Positions 50,997 to 61,330 of a stretch of DNA of 64,000 nt are shown piece by piece. Below the pieces are notes generated by a model that was given only the letters and a program-made list of their open reading frames with translations, was not told the origin of the DNA and made no database searches. The position numbers were made by a program, and so were the translations under genes. Within the stretch, counting starts at the first letter, position 1. The number at the start of each line of letters is the position of its first letter. The stretch spans positions 798,681-862,680 of the forward strand of contig NC_089179.1 in NCBI RefSeq assembly GCF_947507565.1, written 5' to 3'. The stretch comes from Oscarella lobularis (lineage: Eukaryota; Porifera; Homoscleromorpha; Homosclerophorida; Oscarellidae).

Positions 50997-53357
50997 TCAT
51001 ATAATCAGTGCTGAGCGTTTAATTTTTTCGGCTTCTTCTCGCATTTTCTCGCCAATTTTGACGTCTCCCAACATCCAGTGGACCACTCCGAGAGATGTCA
51101 TCGTCCTGCCGACTTCTGTGTGCTTTTCTCCTCTCACATTCTGATTGATCGTCAATCCCAGCTCGAGCACCTTCTTGGCGTAGTCGTACTTACCCTCAGA
51201 CAAATACGCTTCCCCCAAATCGACAAGCGAAGACGCAAGTTCACTCACGTGCGAATACGTCCCCGCTTCGTCGGGAGGAAGATATTGAAAGAGAAGAAAA
51301 ACCTGCTCACAGCACTCGCGACCGCGAACAGAATCGCCCATTGCACCATAAACAGCTCCAAGTCGAGACAACGCTCGCCCCAAGCCAAGGCTAACTTCCA
51401 CTTGCTCGCTTCTTTGCAAACCACCAAATAAACGAGGAGCCTTGAAGGACTCATATATCTGGATGGCTTGCTGAAGACGCTCCTCGCTTTTTTTCACGTC
51501 TTTCTCGTGAAAATAAACCACGCCCAAATCAGAGAGGACACGAGCGTATAGCTTCTTATCTGATTCAGCCTTTGCCAACGAGCAGGCTGCTTCCAAGTCG
51601 GCCTTAGCCCGTTGAGTATCGCCAAACACGTCCATGAGCGTCGCCGCTTCAGCTACGAGCATCTTTACTCTCAGCTGACGCGAGTCTGACTGTCGAAGTG
51701 CCATCAGAGGCAGCAGAAGTCCACGTGTGAAAATCCCAATCTGTCCTTCTTGAGCAGCGGCTTCTTCAAGAATCACCCGAGCCGCGTCTCTTTGTATATC
51801 CTCCAAATGAGCGACTTCGTACGGTTGAAAGGGTACCCCGTGGAAAACGACGCGTCCTTGTGAGATGCAGGAAGCAGGTATCTCTTTTCTGTTCTCTAGA
51901 AATTGTTGCTCGTCGTCAAAGGATCGAAACCAGGAGACATAGGAACGCTTGTGAGAACTGCGTTGTTTCTCTAGGCGCTCTTGCTCCCTTTTGGGAATAA
52001 CGACTTGACAAAGAAAGCGGCTGAGAGCTTCTTGAACCGGACGGCTTACGTGAATTGCTGCCATGCCTCCTCCACCAAACTGAAGACGCTGCATGAAGGG
52101 ACACTGACGAAGAAATTCTGCAGAGCATGATTCAGCCACTGCAGCGGGAGTTGGGGCAGACGACTGTTGTTGAGCCTTCTTGTTGTCTTTTTGAAAGCCG
52201 AATTTCATTTGAGCCACAGTGAAAATGTCATTTAAATCTTGTTTAATCGTTTTCAGCTTATTCTTCAAATTTGACACCGGCCCTCTGGTTTCCGTTGCCA
52301 CCAACGCCTTTTCACCTACTGAGCCAACAATGGGAAGTGGCAGCAAATGATTCACCCCATCATACATGGCTCTTTGAAGGAGTGACACAGGAACTAGAGG
52401 AGCATCACCAACAACAGCAGAAAGAAACGTAAACGCCCTTTCATTTGCAGCATCCTTCGCGGCCAAGGTGCAAATACTTTCAAATATGTCATCAACCGTC
52501 CAAAAAGGAGAACCATCGCCAATAGAATTTTTAGCAACGTCAGTTGGCGTCGTCTCAGCGTCGAGAACAAGAAGCTTTTGCCCCTGTCCCTCAACCTTCG
52601 AACGAAGCCATTTCCTGACCTCATCCCATTCCAGCACATCGGCGCTCACATGATCAAAAATCATCAGCCAATCACTGTCACTAAAGCCATCTTCGACAAT
52701 AGCTTCAAGCCACGACGTCGGATCACCGCCCTTCGCCACGTCAGCCACGCCCAAGCGTTGAGCCATCGCTCTCAGAGACAAAATCAAATTCAATCGATTA
52801 TTCGCCTCCAAAGTGACCACGTGGCATCGACGCCTTTTGAAAGGCGACGAAAAAATTTTGAGAAATTTCCGAGATCCGCCGTTCTTTTCTACAAACCGTT
52901 CGGCATATTGTCGCGCCAGGTCTGTTTTTCCGCTCAGCGGCGGTCCGAAAACGACGGCGAGTGAACGATCGGCGTCGAAGACTCGTTCCAAGCGATCGAT
53001 ATCGTCTGTTCTCGCCTTCGCCGTCGCCGTCGAGGTGCGATACGGCGTCGGAAATACGCGCACGGCTTTTGGCTCCTTCTTCCTTCGTCCCGCGTACTCC
53101 ACCGCGCTCGCCAGACCGACGACGATCCCCGAAGCGATCACCATGACCTTGGTGAACGGTCTCCTGTCGAAATACGCGGTCGCACCGGCGCGAATTGTTC
53201 GCAATCGGTTGAAAATCGTGTTCGAGCGAAACATTGCGGTTTGAGTCGGCGCGCGCACGCGCATTTTGACCAGAGGACGGTGATCGAATTCTTCGGCTAC
53301 GAAAAACCGGCTAACGGTGTTTTTCCTACGGTGCAACGAATCGTGTGATCTGCGCAT
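50997..53357 (-). CDS. P-loop (STAND-like) NTPase with TPR repeats, membrane-anchored
   Basis: A single 786-residue exon. The first ATG is at 53357, but MFRSNTIFNRLRTIRAG (about 41 codons in) would begin a convincing mitochondrial presequence, followed by one hydrophobic span, VMVIASGIVVGLASAVEYAG. Walker A is GPPLSGKT near residue 138, and WLMIFDHV looks like Walker B, in the layout of NB-ARC/STAND signalling ATPases. The C-terminal 250 residues form TPR-type helices (LYARVLSDLGVVYFHEKDVK, SLVDLGEAYLSEGKYDYAKK). The TPR part loosely recalls kinesin light chain and TTC19. I do not recognise an orthologue. Function unknown; a mitochondrial surface sensor or scaffold is a guess. Confidence 0.85.
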   Translation of the reverse strand: MRRSHDSLHRRKNTVSRFFVAEEFDHRPLVKMRVRAPTQTAMFRSNTIFNRLRTIRAGATAYFDRRPFTKVMVIASGIVVGLASAVEYAGRRKKEPKAVRVFPTPYRTSTATAKARTDDIDRLERVFDADRSLAVVFGPPLSGKTDLARQYAERFVEKNGGSRKFLKIFSSPFKRRRCHVVTLEANNRLNLILSLRAMAQRLGVADVAKGGDPTSWLEAIVEDGFSDSDWLMIFDHVSADVLEWDEVRKWLRSKVEGQGQKLLVLDAETTPTDVAKNSIGDGSPFWTVDDIFESICTLAAKDAANERAFTFLSAVVGDAPLVPVSLLQRAMYDGVNHLLPLPIVGSVGEKALVATETRGPVSNLKNKLKTIKQDLNDIFTVAQMKFGFQKDNKKAQQQSSAPTPAAVAESCSAEFLRQCPFMQRLQFGGGGMAAIHVSRPVQEALSRFLCQVVIPKREQERLEKQRSSHKRSYVSWFRSFDDEQQFLENRKEIPASCISQGRVVFHGVPFQPYEVAHLEDIQRDAARVILEEAAAQEGQIGIFTRGLLLPLMALRQSDSRQLRVKMLVAEAATLMDVFGDTQRAKADLEAACSLAKAESDKKLYARVLSDLGVVYFHEKDVKKSEERLQQAIQIYESFKAPRLFGGLQRSEQVEVSLGLGRALSRLGAVYGAMGDSVRGRECCEQVFLLFQYLPPDEAGTYSHVSELASSLVDLGEAYLSEGKYDYAKKVLELGLTINQNVRGEKHTEVGRTMTSLGVVHWMLGDVKIGEKMREEAEKIKRSALII

Positions 53358-53777
53358 CCTTTACTCGTCGATAGCGCCACACGACGACAGGGGGGACGAG
53401 TCGCCGTTTTTGGGGAGGAGAAGAAGCCCAGAAGCGAACCGATAGTCCGAGAAAAACGCCGATACGTTCTTCTAGATAGAGGTAACACCGGGCAAGCCAC
53501 TGCACGACGTGGCGCGACCCACTCGTACGGTCTACCGCGATTCGACACTCTCAAGATAGGATCTTCTCTCGCTTCTTCGATCTAATTCGCGGGACGTTTT
53601 CTCGAGCGGCCGGGGGTTGTCTGTGCAACTTTGAAATTAGAGGGCCCCCCTTCCGATGGGGCCTTTTGGTTATACGGGACCCGCACGTTTTGAGAACGCT
53701 TTTTCCTTTTTTCAGCGCGACGAAGTGAGAACGCACGCAGTTTCGAATGACGTTCGCGTATTGACGGGAGAAACGAT
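53358..53777. other. Divergent intergenic region, NTPase-TPR / LIS1
   Basis: 420 bp between opposite starts. No gene or clear core promoter element was found. It is probably composed of two 5' leaders, and the STAND gene may start further inside its ORF. Confidence 0.5.
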
Positions 53778-56269
53778 ATGGTATTGACAGAGAAACAGAA
53801 GGAAGAATTGTAAGAATTATAGAACGTATCGGAGAACAATGTTTTACTTTTTACCGAGTATAGAAGTTATGCCATTGCGGACTACTTAAAAACACAGGGT
53901 TTTGAGGGGTCCCTTAGCGCTTTCAAACAAGAAGCTGGCATTGTGAGTTAGTTCATTGATTGTCTGGTATGAGTGCAATTGGACGAACGATCTAGGAAAA
54001 TGATGTGGAGAAAAAGCATTCCGGTCTTCTGGAGAAAAAGTGGACTTCGGTCGTTCGACTTCAGAAAAAGGTATCGTACTATGACAGGATGTCGTATGAC
54101 AGGATGTCATTACCTATCTAAACTCCTTGAAAGTTTGAATAAGCAAGTCGCTTTGAACACATGAGCTTAGTTGTGCTAGCTACAGACATATATAGGGTTT
54201 TTGGTAGAGGTCATAGTATTAGCATGCCATTTATTTATTTGTCTATACATATATAATTAGCAACCCTAGTTGTTATCACTGTCTTCAAAATATTATCTGT
54301 AGGTAATGGAGTTGGAAGCCAAGCTAGCTGAAGCTGAGAAAGAGGCGACGGCAGGCGGTGCGTTTCTCTATGTTGCGTATTGTTGGCAAACAAAGGTCTA
54401 CATATATGTATATAGGGCCTTCGAGAAGGACAAGAAATCCCGCTGAGTGGATTCCTAGACCCCCTGAAAGGTAGATTGTGAAGTGTTTGGCTGTTTTCTT
54501 GTTCTAACTTGGCTGACAGATATGAATTGACCGGTCATCGCAGTCCCGTAACGAGTGTAAAACTTCATCCCGTCTTCAGGTTGTTTTCATCCGATTTCGT
54601 TCACTTGCGACAACTGATCGTTATTTCCTTCCTTGCAGTTTATTTGTTTCTTCTTCGGAGGATGCAACGATAAAGGTAATGAAACAGCGGAGGAGGAGAA
54701 GGGGGAAAGGGGAAGGGAAGGTCAAATGAACAAACTATTTCAAGGTGTGGGACTATGAAACGGGTGACTTCGAACGAACGCTAAAGGGTCACACGGACGC
54801 CGTCAACGACGTCGCCTTCGACGCGCAGGGAAAGTTCCTAGGTAATCGATGTCCTCCCCGCCACCACCACGAAACGAGATCAATGTCCTAATTCGTCGGA
54901 TCTTTCTTCACTTTGTAGCCAGCTGCTCTGCAGACATGACCATCAAAGTGTGGGACTTTCACTCGTATGACTGTGTCAAGACTCTTCACGGTATAAGTGG
55001 GTCTCTTGGCTAACCGGAAGTGTTGACTCTAGCGTTCTTCTTTCTAGGCCACGATCACAACATATCGTCGATAGCGTACGTTCCGACGGGCGATTTTCTC
55101 GTCTCCGCGTCTCGTGACAAGACGATCAAGATGTGGGAAGTGGCGACAGGGTAGGGAAAAAGAAAACGAGTCAGTGCAACTGAGAAGCAATCGTACCTCC
55201 ATTTGTTTCTAGATATTGCGTGAAAACGTTTCTCGGTCACCAGGAATGGGTACGACGAGCGAAAGTGAGCCCCGACGGTGTGTGGTCTCCCGCTAGACGA
55301 ACGAAATTGTGTCTGTATAACGCTTTCTGTTATTGTAGGAAGTCTCATTGCAAGTTGTTCCAATGACCAGGTAAGGTTTCTGCTGCCTGTTTACTCGGGG
55401 AGCCCCCCATAGGAGAGCCTTTGGGAACTATGCGGTCGCATTTGAAAAATCCGATTACCATTCCTGAATGGCTTTGCATTGTGATCTCGTTCTAAAGAGC
55501 CTCCCTCCCGCTGATTGTACACGTGTTTATTCTTTCGCGAGCGTGGCGTAGCTCTAGGAGACCCCGTCTTCCTTTTCGTCCCTAGACTATCATGATCTGG
55601 GTCGTTGGGACGAAGGAGTGCAAGACGGAGTTGCGCGATCACGATCACGTCGTCGAGTGCGTCGAGTGGGCGCCCGAGAACGCGCTTCACGCCGTCGCCG
55701 CGTCCGGAGAATCCGAGGTAAAGGAAGGGAGGAGGAGGAGGAGGCGTGGCTTTCGTCGAGTCCGGATGAATGAGCGGCACGCTTTTCTCGTTTTTGTTTG
55801 TAGAGACGGAAAGGCGAACAACCCGGTCCCTTTCTCGTGTCCGGCTCGCGAGATAAGACGATTAGGGTGTGGGATGTTCACGGGGGTCTCTGCCTGTTTG
55901 TCTTGGTGAGATTTGCGATGCGAAAATGCTTTTGCATTCATGCATGTTACGTCAATTTCTAACCTCCCTCTCTCTCAGGTGGGCCACGACAATTGGGTGA
56001 GGGACGTTTTGTTCCATCCAGGGGGCAAATTCATCGTCAGCGCCGCCGACGATAAGACCGTTAGGGTTTGGGACATTAAGAATAAGCGTTGTTCAAAGAC
56101 GCTAGACGCGCATCAACATTTTGTTACGAGTCTAGGCAAGACGCGCCGCCGTTCCCCCATGTAATGACGTCAACTATTTTTCTTCTGTCTTTCAGATTTT
56201 CACAAGAGCTTTCCGTACGTGGTAACAGGTAGTGTGGATACGACTGTCAAGGTTTGGGAATGTCGTTGA
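53778..56269 (+). CDS. PAFAH1B1: LIS1 (platelet-activating factor acetylhydrolase 1B subunit)
   Basis: Starts [11 protein letters not shown], then the LisH motif ([19 protein letters not shown]), a coiled coil ([20 protein letters not shown]) and seven WD40 repeats spread over short exons: [115 protein letters not shown] and [14 protein letters not shown], with the stop at 56267-56269. LIS1 regulates cytoplasmic dynein with NDEL1, in nuclear migration, spindle positioning and ciliary traffic. Family length and order are complete. Confidence 0.97.
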
Positions 56270-57085
56270 TGTGAATCGATGTGAATGTGCATACTACACC
56301 CCCTTTTGCTCCATGTAACCGTTTGTGTCCGTCGATGTGTCTGTGTTCGTACGCGCGCCGCCTTTCTACTTTCGACTCTCTCACGTACATATCGGAAAGT
56401 CATATTGTGTATACGCGTAGGACTTTTTATTTTTTCCCTCGCCCTTATGAATGAATGAGAACTCTTGCTCTCTCTCTAGACCGACTTATTCGCGACCCCC
56501 TCTCGTTTTCTCTCCTTATTACCATTTCATGCTATGGAAAAATTCGCCTCCCTCGTCCTCAACGAAATGCATGCGCGATGACTTCCCCCATTTGAGGGGG
56601 CCCAGTCAGCCTGGGGGGGCGAAATTTAGCGATTGTTCGTAAACATTCGTTTGCTCTCCCTTGATGTGTTTCTTACCTGCAGCTGGGTGGCTGGAAAGAT
56701 GGTTCCTTTAGGTGCCGTCGTCCTAGCTTGGCCTTATACGGTTATCGGCCATATAAGGTCAACAGGACGAATTAGACAGGCGGGCGTCGTGGGCGTGTCG
56801 ATCCTGACAAGCTCATTGAAGTGCCTCACTACCGCATCAAGTTTTCTCGTCCTTTCGGACTATTCGCGACCATTCGGACTATTAGCGTGCCGCCGGCTTT
56901 GACGGGACGCTCGCGCGCGTGTTATTTCATTCGCCTTTCTTCTAATCCAATAGCATTTGGGTGGCGATATGGATTGGTAGCAAATCACCGAATTAACACG
57001 TCGGCTCTTTAAGGCAAATTAACACGTTATTGCATAGAATGATCTGATATTGCTTACGCTCGCCTCGTGTCACTCATTGGCGGCG
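56270..57085. other. Regulatory gap upstream of the T-box gene
   Basis: An 816-bp region without genes. It holds two serum-response-type CArG sequences (56732-56758) and two pairs of short direct repeats: TTCGGACTATT at 56854 and 56873, and AATTAACACGT at 56991 and 57017. The first 150 bp are probably the LIS1 3' UTR. Confidence 0.55.
56732..56758. promoter_or_regulatory. Two CArG-type (SRF) sites
   Basis: CCATATAAGG at 56749-56758 is a perfect CC(A/T)6GG site. CCTTATACGG at 56732-56741 departs by one base. They lie 17 bp apart, start to start, about 330 bp upstream of the T-box start codon. Confidence 0.5.
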
Positions 57086-58542
57086 ATGACCACAGTCGAA
57101 GACAGCCGCTTCTCCATCGCCTCTCTGCTGTCGGATCGCGGCTCGTCCGAGCTCGCTGTTCGTCGCAGCACCAGTCCCAGCGACGTCAGGAATCACGGTG
57201 CGTGCCGCCACCCTCGCGCAAGTCTCTTGTTTTATGCAGACTGACGGTCGTCAATTTGTAGTGGCAAAATGTATAGGCGGCTCGATTGCCGTTGCGCTCG
57301 AGAACAAGGAGTTGTGGCAGACGTTCAGCGTCGTCGGGACGGAGATGATTTTGACCAAAACGGGAAGGTAAGACAAAGACACGCACCGCAAGGTGCAGCG
57401 GTGTCCAATTGCACACACGCGCTTTCGCACAGGCGAATGTTTCCGTCGCTCTCCATGCGAGTGAGCGGTCTCGATCCGGACGCTCGCTACGAGATGTCGA
57501 TCGAGATGGAAGCGCTCGATTCGAAGCGCTATCGCTACTGCTACGAAACGTGCAGATGGCTCGATAGCCACGACGAAGACGGCAGCGGCAACAACGGGAA
57601 AGAAAGGCCGCCGTCTCCCGACCTCGGCGTCGGCAGGCGACTCTATGTTCACCCCGACTCGCCTTCGACGGGAGCCGAATGGATGAGGCAAGCCGTGTCG
57701 TTTGCGAAGATGAAGTTGACCAACAATCAAACGGACGACAAAGGGCATGTACGGCGTAACGCGGGCGCGGGGGCGAGGGTTCAAGTATATAGAATCTTCC
57801 TCTCCCTATCAGATCGTTCTTCAGTCGATGCACAAATATCGGCCGCGCCTGAATGTCGCCTGTTCACGCACCGGCCAAGTGAGAAGCTTCACGTTCGCCG
57901 AAACGACGTTTATCGCTGTGACCGCTTATCAGAATCAGAGAGTGAGAGACCCCTCCTAAACTCGTTTCCTTCGAGCGAGACTTTTCCTTGATTCTGTCCA
58001 GATAACAAAATTAAAGATTGACTGGAATCCATTCGCGAAGGGTTTCCGTGAAGGCCGACAAGCGCCGCCGGACAGGTGAGCATCGGAACATTTCTCACAC
58101 CTACGCAATCCGCTACCTGGCATTTTCCGTACGTAGAGACATTTTTTCCGCGTACGGCTGCAATAGCACGAGCAGCGCCGCGTCGTCTCCCGCCTCCCCG
58201 TACCACTGCCGCTGCGGGCTGCCCCCGCCTCCGCTGCCACCGCTACTACTACCGCCGCCACATCGACCTCCGTTACCGCGCCTGCCTCTGTCTCCATCGG
58301 CATTTTGGCGTACTCGACAACCCTGCTTCGTTGTGCCTGACTATTCGGACTTGTCGTCGTCAGACTCAAGCAGTCCCGGCCCGTTGTCGGGCGGTGGCGG
58401 CGCTGCGCATCATGTCGTCGCGCAGGATGACAGTCATTTCGGACCAATGCCTGTCATTATGAGAGGCATGTGGTTGTCCAGTCCCGATCCCTATAAGCGA
58501 CCATCTCGATTCAGCGCGTCGCCCGAATCTGCTAATAAATAA
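57086..58542 (+). CDS. T-box transcription factor
   Basis: Exon 1 (57086-57197) opens [26 protein letters not shown] is an eh1-like Groucho-binding motif. The T-box spans exons 57262-57367 ([20 protein letters not shown], then LTKTGR), 57433-57748 ([20 protein letters not shown]), 57813-57943 ([35 protein letters not shown]) and the next ([19 protein letters not shown]). The final exon encodes a Pro/Ser-rich tail ending NK at 58540-58542. A Ser/Asp/Gly-rich insert ([19 protein letters not shown]) interrupts the T-box after the CRW region, longer than in most subfamilies. Subfamily cannot be set by eye; the DNA-contacting C-terminal helix is intact. AATAAA directly abuts the stop. Confidence 0.96.
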
Positions 58543-58762
58543 CGAACTGGGAACGAGAATGAAAATGCTATTTATTTAGAACATACGAGCCTACAATACA
58601 CGCATGCAAGCTGCTATATTATATGAAACGAATCTTCAAGTAACCAGTTTGTGACACATATTCGAACATTTCACCAAATACGGACGGATGCAGAGGTACG
58701 CTGGTAGCAAGTAAAACGTGACCGAATACAGCATTCTTCTTCAGTACAGGACTTGGACTTTC

Positions 58763-61265
58763 CTAACTGAATCTAGTTTGTTCACAGATGTGGTTGAAAC
58801 GCCTATAGGCAAACCAGAGTCGTTCAAGTTAACAATCTGCTCTCACCGTACGTTACCGGGCATGATCTGGCTTATTTCTTTGTGTCCTGCAGTTGCGACC
58901 CCAGTAGCAGTCAGGTCGTTGCGTCACTGGATCTAAGGGGGGGTGTTCAAATTCCACGCCAAACCGCTTGCATGCATTTTTTTACCAGGCAAGTCATCGT
59001 CGGGCAAATCCTTTCGAAAGAAGTACGCCAACTCCTGCACGCTTTTCAGACAGCAGCGATAACAAGCGACAGTGTCTGACTTCAATCCTGGAAAGACTAA
59101 AAGTACGAAACGATTCTCAATACGACTAACGCATCATTTTATCTTAGGGATGAGCTACCGGCGCTGGTCCATTCGCGCGAGTCAAGTTTATTAGCGCATC
59201 CTTTCAAGACGTCGCGTATCGAGAGGCCATTCGACTCCAGATAATCCTAATGAAACTCGGAGGGGGCCATTTGTGTAGAGAAAAGGACAAAGCGGCAATT
59301 CATTGTACCTTGAGGACATTAGACTCAAAGGCGTTGCCCCCATTAATGATCCCGTTCAGATGATGATCAGCCAAGTTAATGTCTTTACGGTGCAGGAACG
59401 CGGGGCGTAGAAAAAGTCTGAGAGAAACCAAGAGAAAGTGCTGTGCTTGAACTCACCAGTGAAAGCCCCGAGGCAACCGCGGCAATTCGTCGCCTTACAC
59501 GTCCAATAGAGATGGCAGTAGTACTGGCGGCAGACGTCGCCTAATCAATAAGGCAAGCCATTCAGAAGCGAAGACCGCAACGTAACGCAATTGATCAAAG
59601 CCATACACTGCTGCCTTGCAACGCCGCTTCCCAATGACGCCGAAGCGGCTGAAGTGGTGGCGGCGGTGGCGGCGGTGGCGGCGGCGGTAGCGAATATCCT
59701 ATTGGGCATGGGTTCCATGCAACAGTGGCACAGCAGGTGAACGGGTGCGGGCGTGGGACACTGATAGCCTGGGTCGCTGGTGCCCGTCGCTTGAACGTGG
59801 GGACCTGCGTAACCGGGACAGAGCCGACATTTGAGCGGCGGAGGAGGAGGAGGAGGAACACTACAGAGAAAATAAGCATTCTGTTCCGCTTCGAATCCGC
59901 GTACAGCATTGACTTACAATTGGCTACGAGTTGGCAGGTCGTCGTCATCGTCATCGTCATCGTCATCGTCGTCTTCGTCTTCGTCTTCGTCGTCGTAGTC
60001 ATCTGCACTTCTTCTCTGTCGTTTGGGATTTAGCTGAAAGGCAAAACCGTTCGTGCAAAGTCATCTTCTCTTTATACCTAATGGTCGCTGACCATGTCAT
60101 GAGTGATTTTGTTTTCTTTGTCTAGGGCCTCTAATTCTTCTGCACTGCGTCGTTTGTCTGCGCAGCGAGTGAACGATCGACCTAAATCGACATGCCTGCA
60201 AGAACTCGCGATACCTGGGTGTTCTTTTAGATAAGCGACGACTAAATTGTTGACGATGTGATTCTTGCTAATGCGAACTACTTTGACGCGACACTGCAGT
60301 AACGGAAACGATGAGAAGTCAAACGACGACGTCGACGTCGACGACGACGTACGTGCGGGCAGACGTTGGATCTGGCCATCCACTGCGAATAGCATCCGCC
60401 ACAGAAAGAATGCATGCACGGTTGAAGACTGATGCAATCGTGGAGAATTTCTCGACAGATACCGCACTGCAGACTCTCTTCCATTTCATCTTGAACAGCG
60501 TCCGCCTGAGGTTTGCTATCTGGACAAGCCTTTTTAGGTTTGGGTTCCTAGGAAAAGATAACAAGTCGACGCGTTTGCTCGAAGGCTAACCAACCTCTTC
60601 GGCATCTAAATTACAAATATGTGATTTCGCGTCTGTGCGCTTTCAAAAGACGCTGGTTTACCTTCAACGTCATTATCACTCATTTCTAGTGTCTGCTGGG
60701 TCTGGTTGAGATTATCGAATCTCAGAATCACGTCTGCACAGTTGGTGAGAGGAGAGAAAAAAAATGACGAGATATCTCACGTACTAGAGGCATGCCCTGG
60801 TCCTTTGTACACCAACTTTATCTCGCTACCATCACCTAATTGAGCTCTCTGTGGGGACAAGGAAGGTCTTTACATTTTTTTCTCTCTCTCTCCAACTGCA
60901 TCGTATAACGTACTTCTTCTTTCTTTAGTTTATTGCCGTCAACTAGAGTCCCGTTCGTGCTTTGAAAGTCAGCCAATCGGTCAGGCAAGATTTTTGAGCT
61001 CTAGAGCCTACCTAGAGTCTTCTATCCATATTTTGCCGTCGTCGTCTTTCTCTATGAAGCAGTGGCGACCCGATACGAGCCGATTTCCGGTCAGGCAATA
61101 GTCGTTTGCTACACGACGGTCGACTATTCGGTCAAAAATGCCATCGCGTTCCGGCAAACGTTCACCTCCGAGACGGCCGATTGTAAACTTTGACTTTTCG
61201 TCGCTAATGGAGTGCACGGCGTCGTCGCTCGTCAGCGATACTAAGCGTGCCCACGATGAAGACAT
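58763..61265 (-). CDS. CHFR: E3 ubiquitin ligase CHFR (FHA and RING)
   Basis: Starts MSSSWARLVSL. The FHA domain contains FTIGRLGGERLPERDG and NRLVSGRHCFIEKDD (61.0-61.2 kb). The RING is CGICREILHDCISLQPCMHS then FCGGCYSQWMARSNVCP (60.3-60.5 kb), followed by ISKNHIVNNLVVAYLKEHPG and NKITHDM. A poly-Asp/Glu tract leads to the cysteine-rich domain (CRLCPGY; LLCHCCMEPMPN), and the end has DCYWGRNCRTQ then RFNHICEQTRFS, the PAR-binding zinc finger, with the stop at 58763. CHFR delays entry into mitosis under microtubule stress by ubiquitylating Aurora A and PLK1. All domains are present in the usual order. Confidence 0.95.
59938..60000. repeat. CHFR: GAC/GAT/GAA trinucleotide run inside CHFR
   Basis: On the coding strand this reads as an unbroken acidic tract, mostly aspartate with alternating glutamate, between the RING and the cysteine-rich domain. 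Human CHFR has a shorter acidic Ser/Glu/Asp stretch at this point. Confidence 0.85.
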
Positions 61266-61330
61266 CAGGCGGGCGGAACTTGTAGCGACGCGCTTTAGCG
61301 TGGGAATCTTACGTTGTGCTCACGAGATCG
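61266..61330. promoter_or_regulatory. 65-bp divergent promoter, CHFR / CYP4
   Basis: Start codons on opposite strands are 65 bp apart, the shortest divergent gap in the window. No TATA box is present. Confidence 0.5.

Noticed and set aside
59595-60008. Thr/Met-rich minus-strand ORF
   Set aside because: A frame-shifted reading of CHFR's acidic repeat and cysteine-rich domain; the correct frame matches CHFR on both sides.
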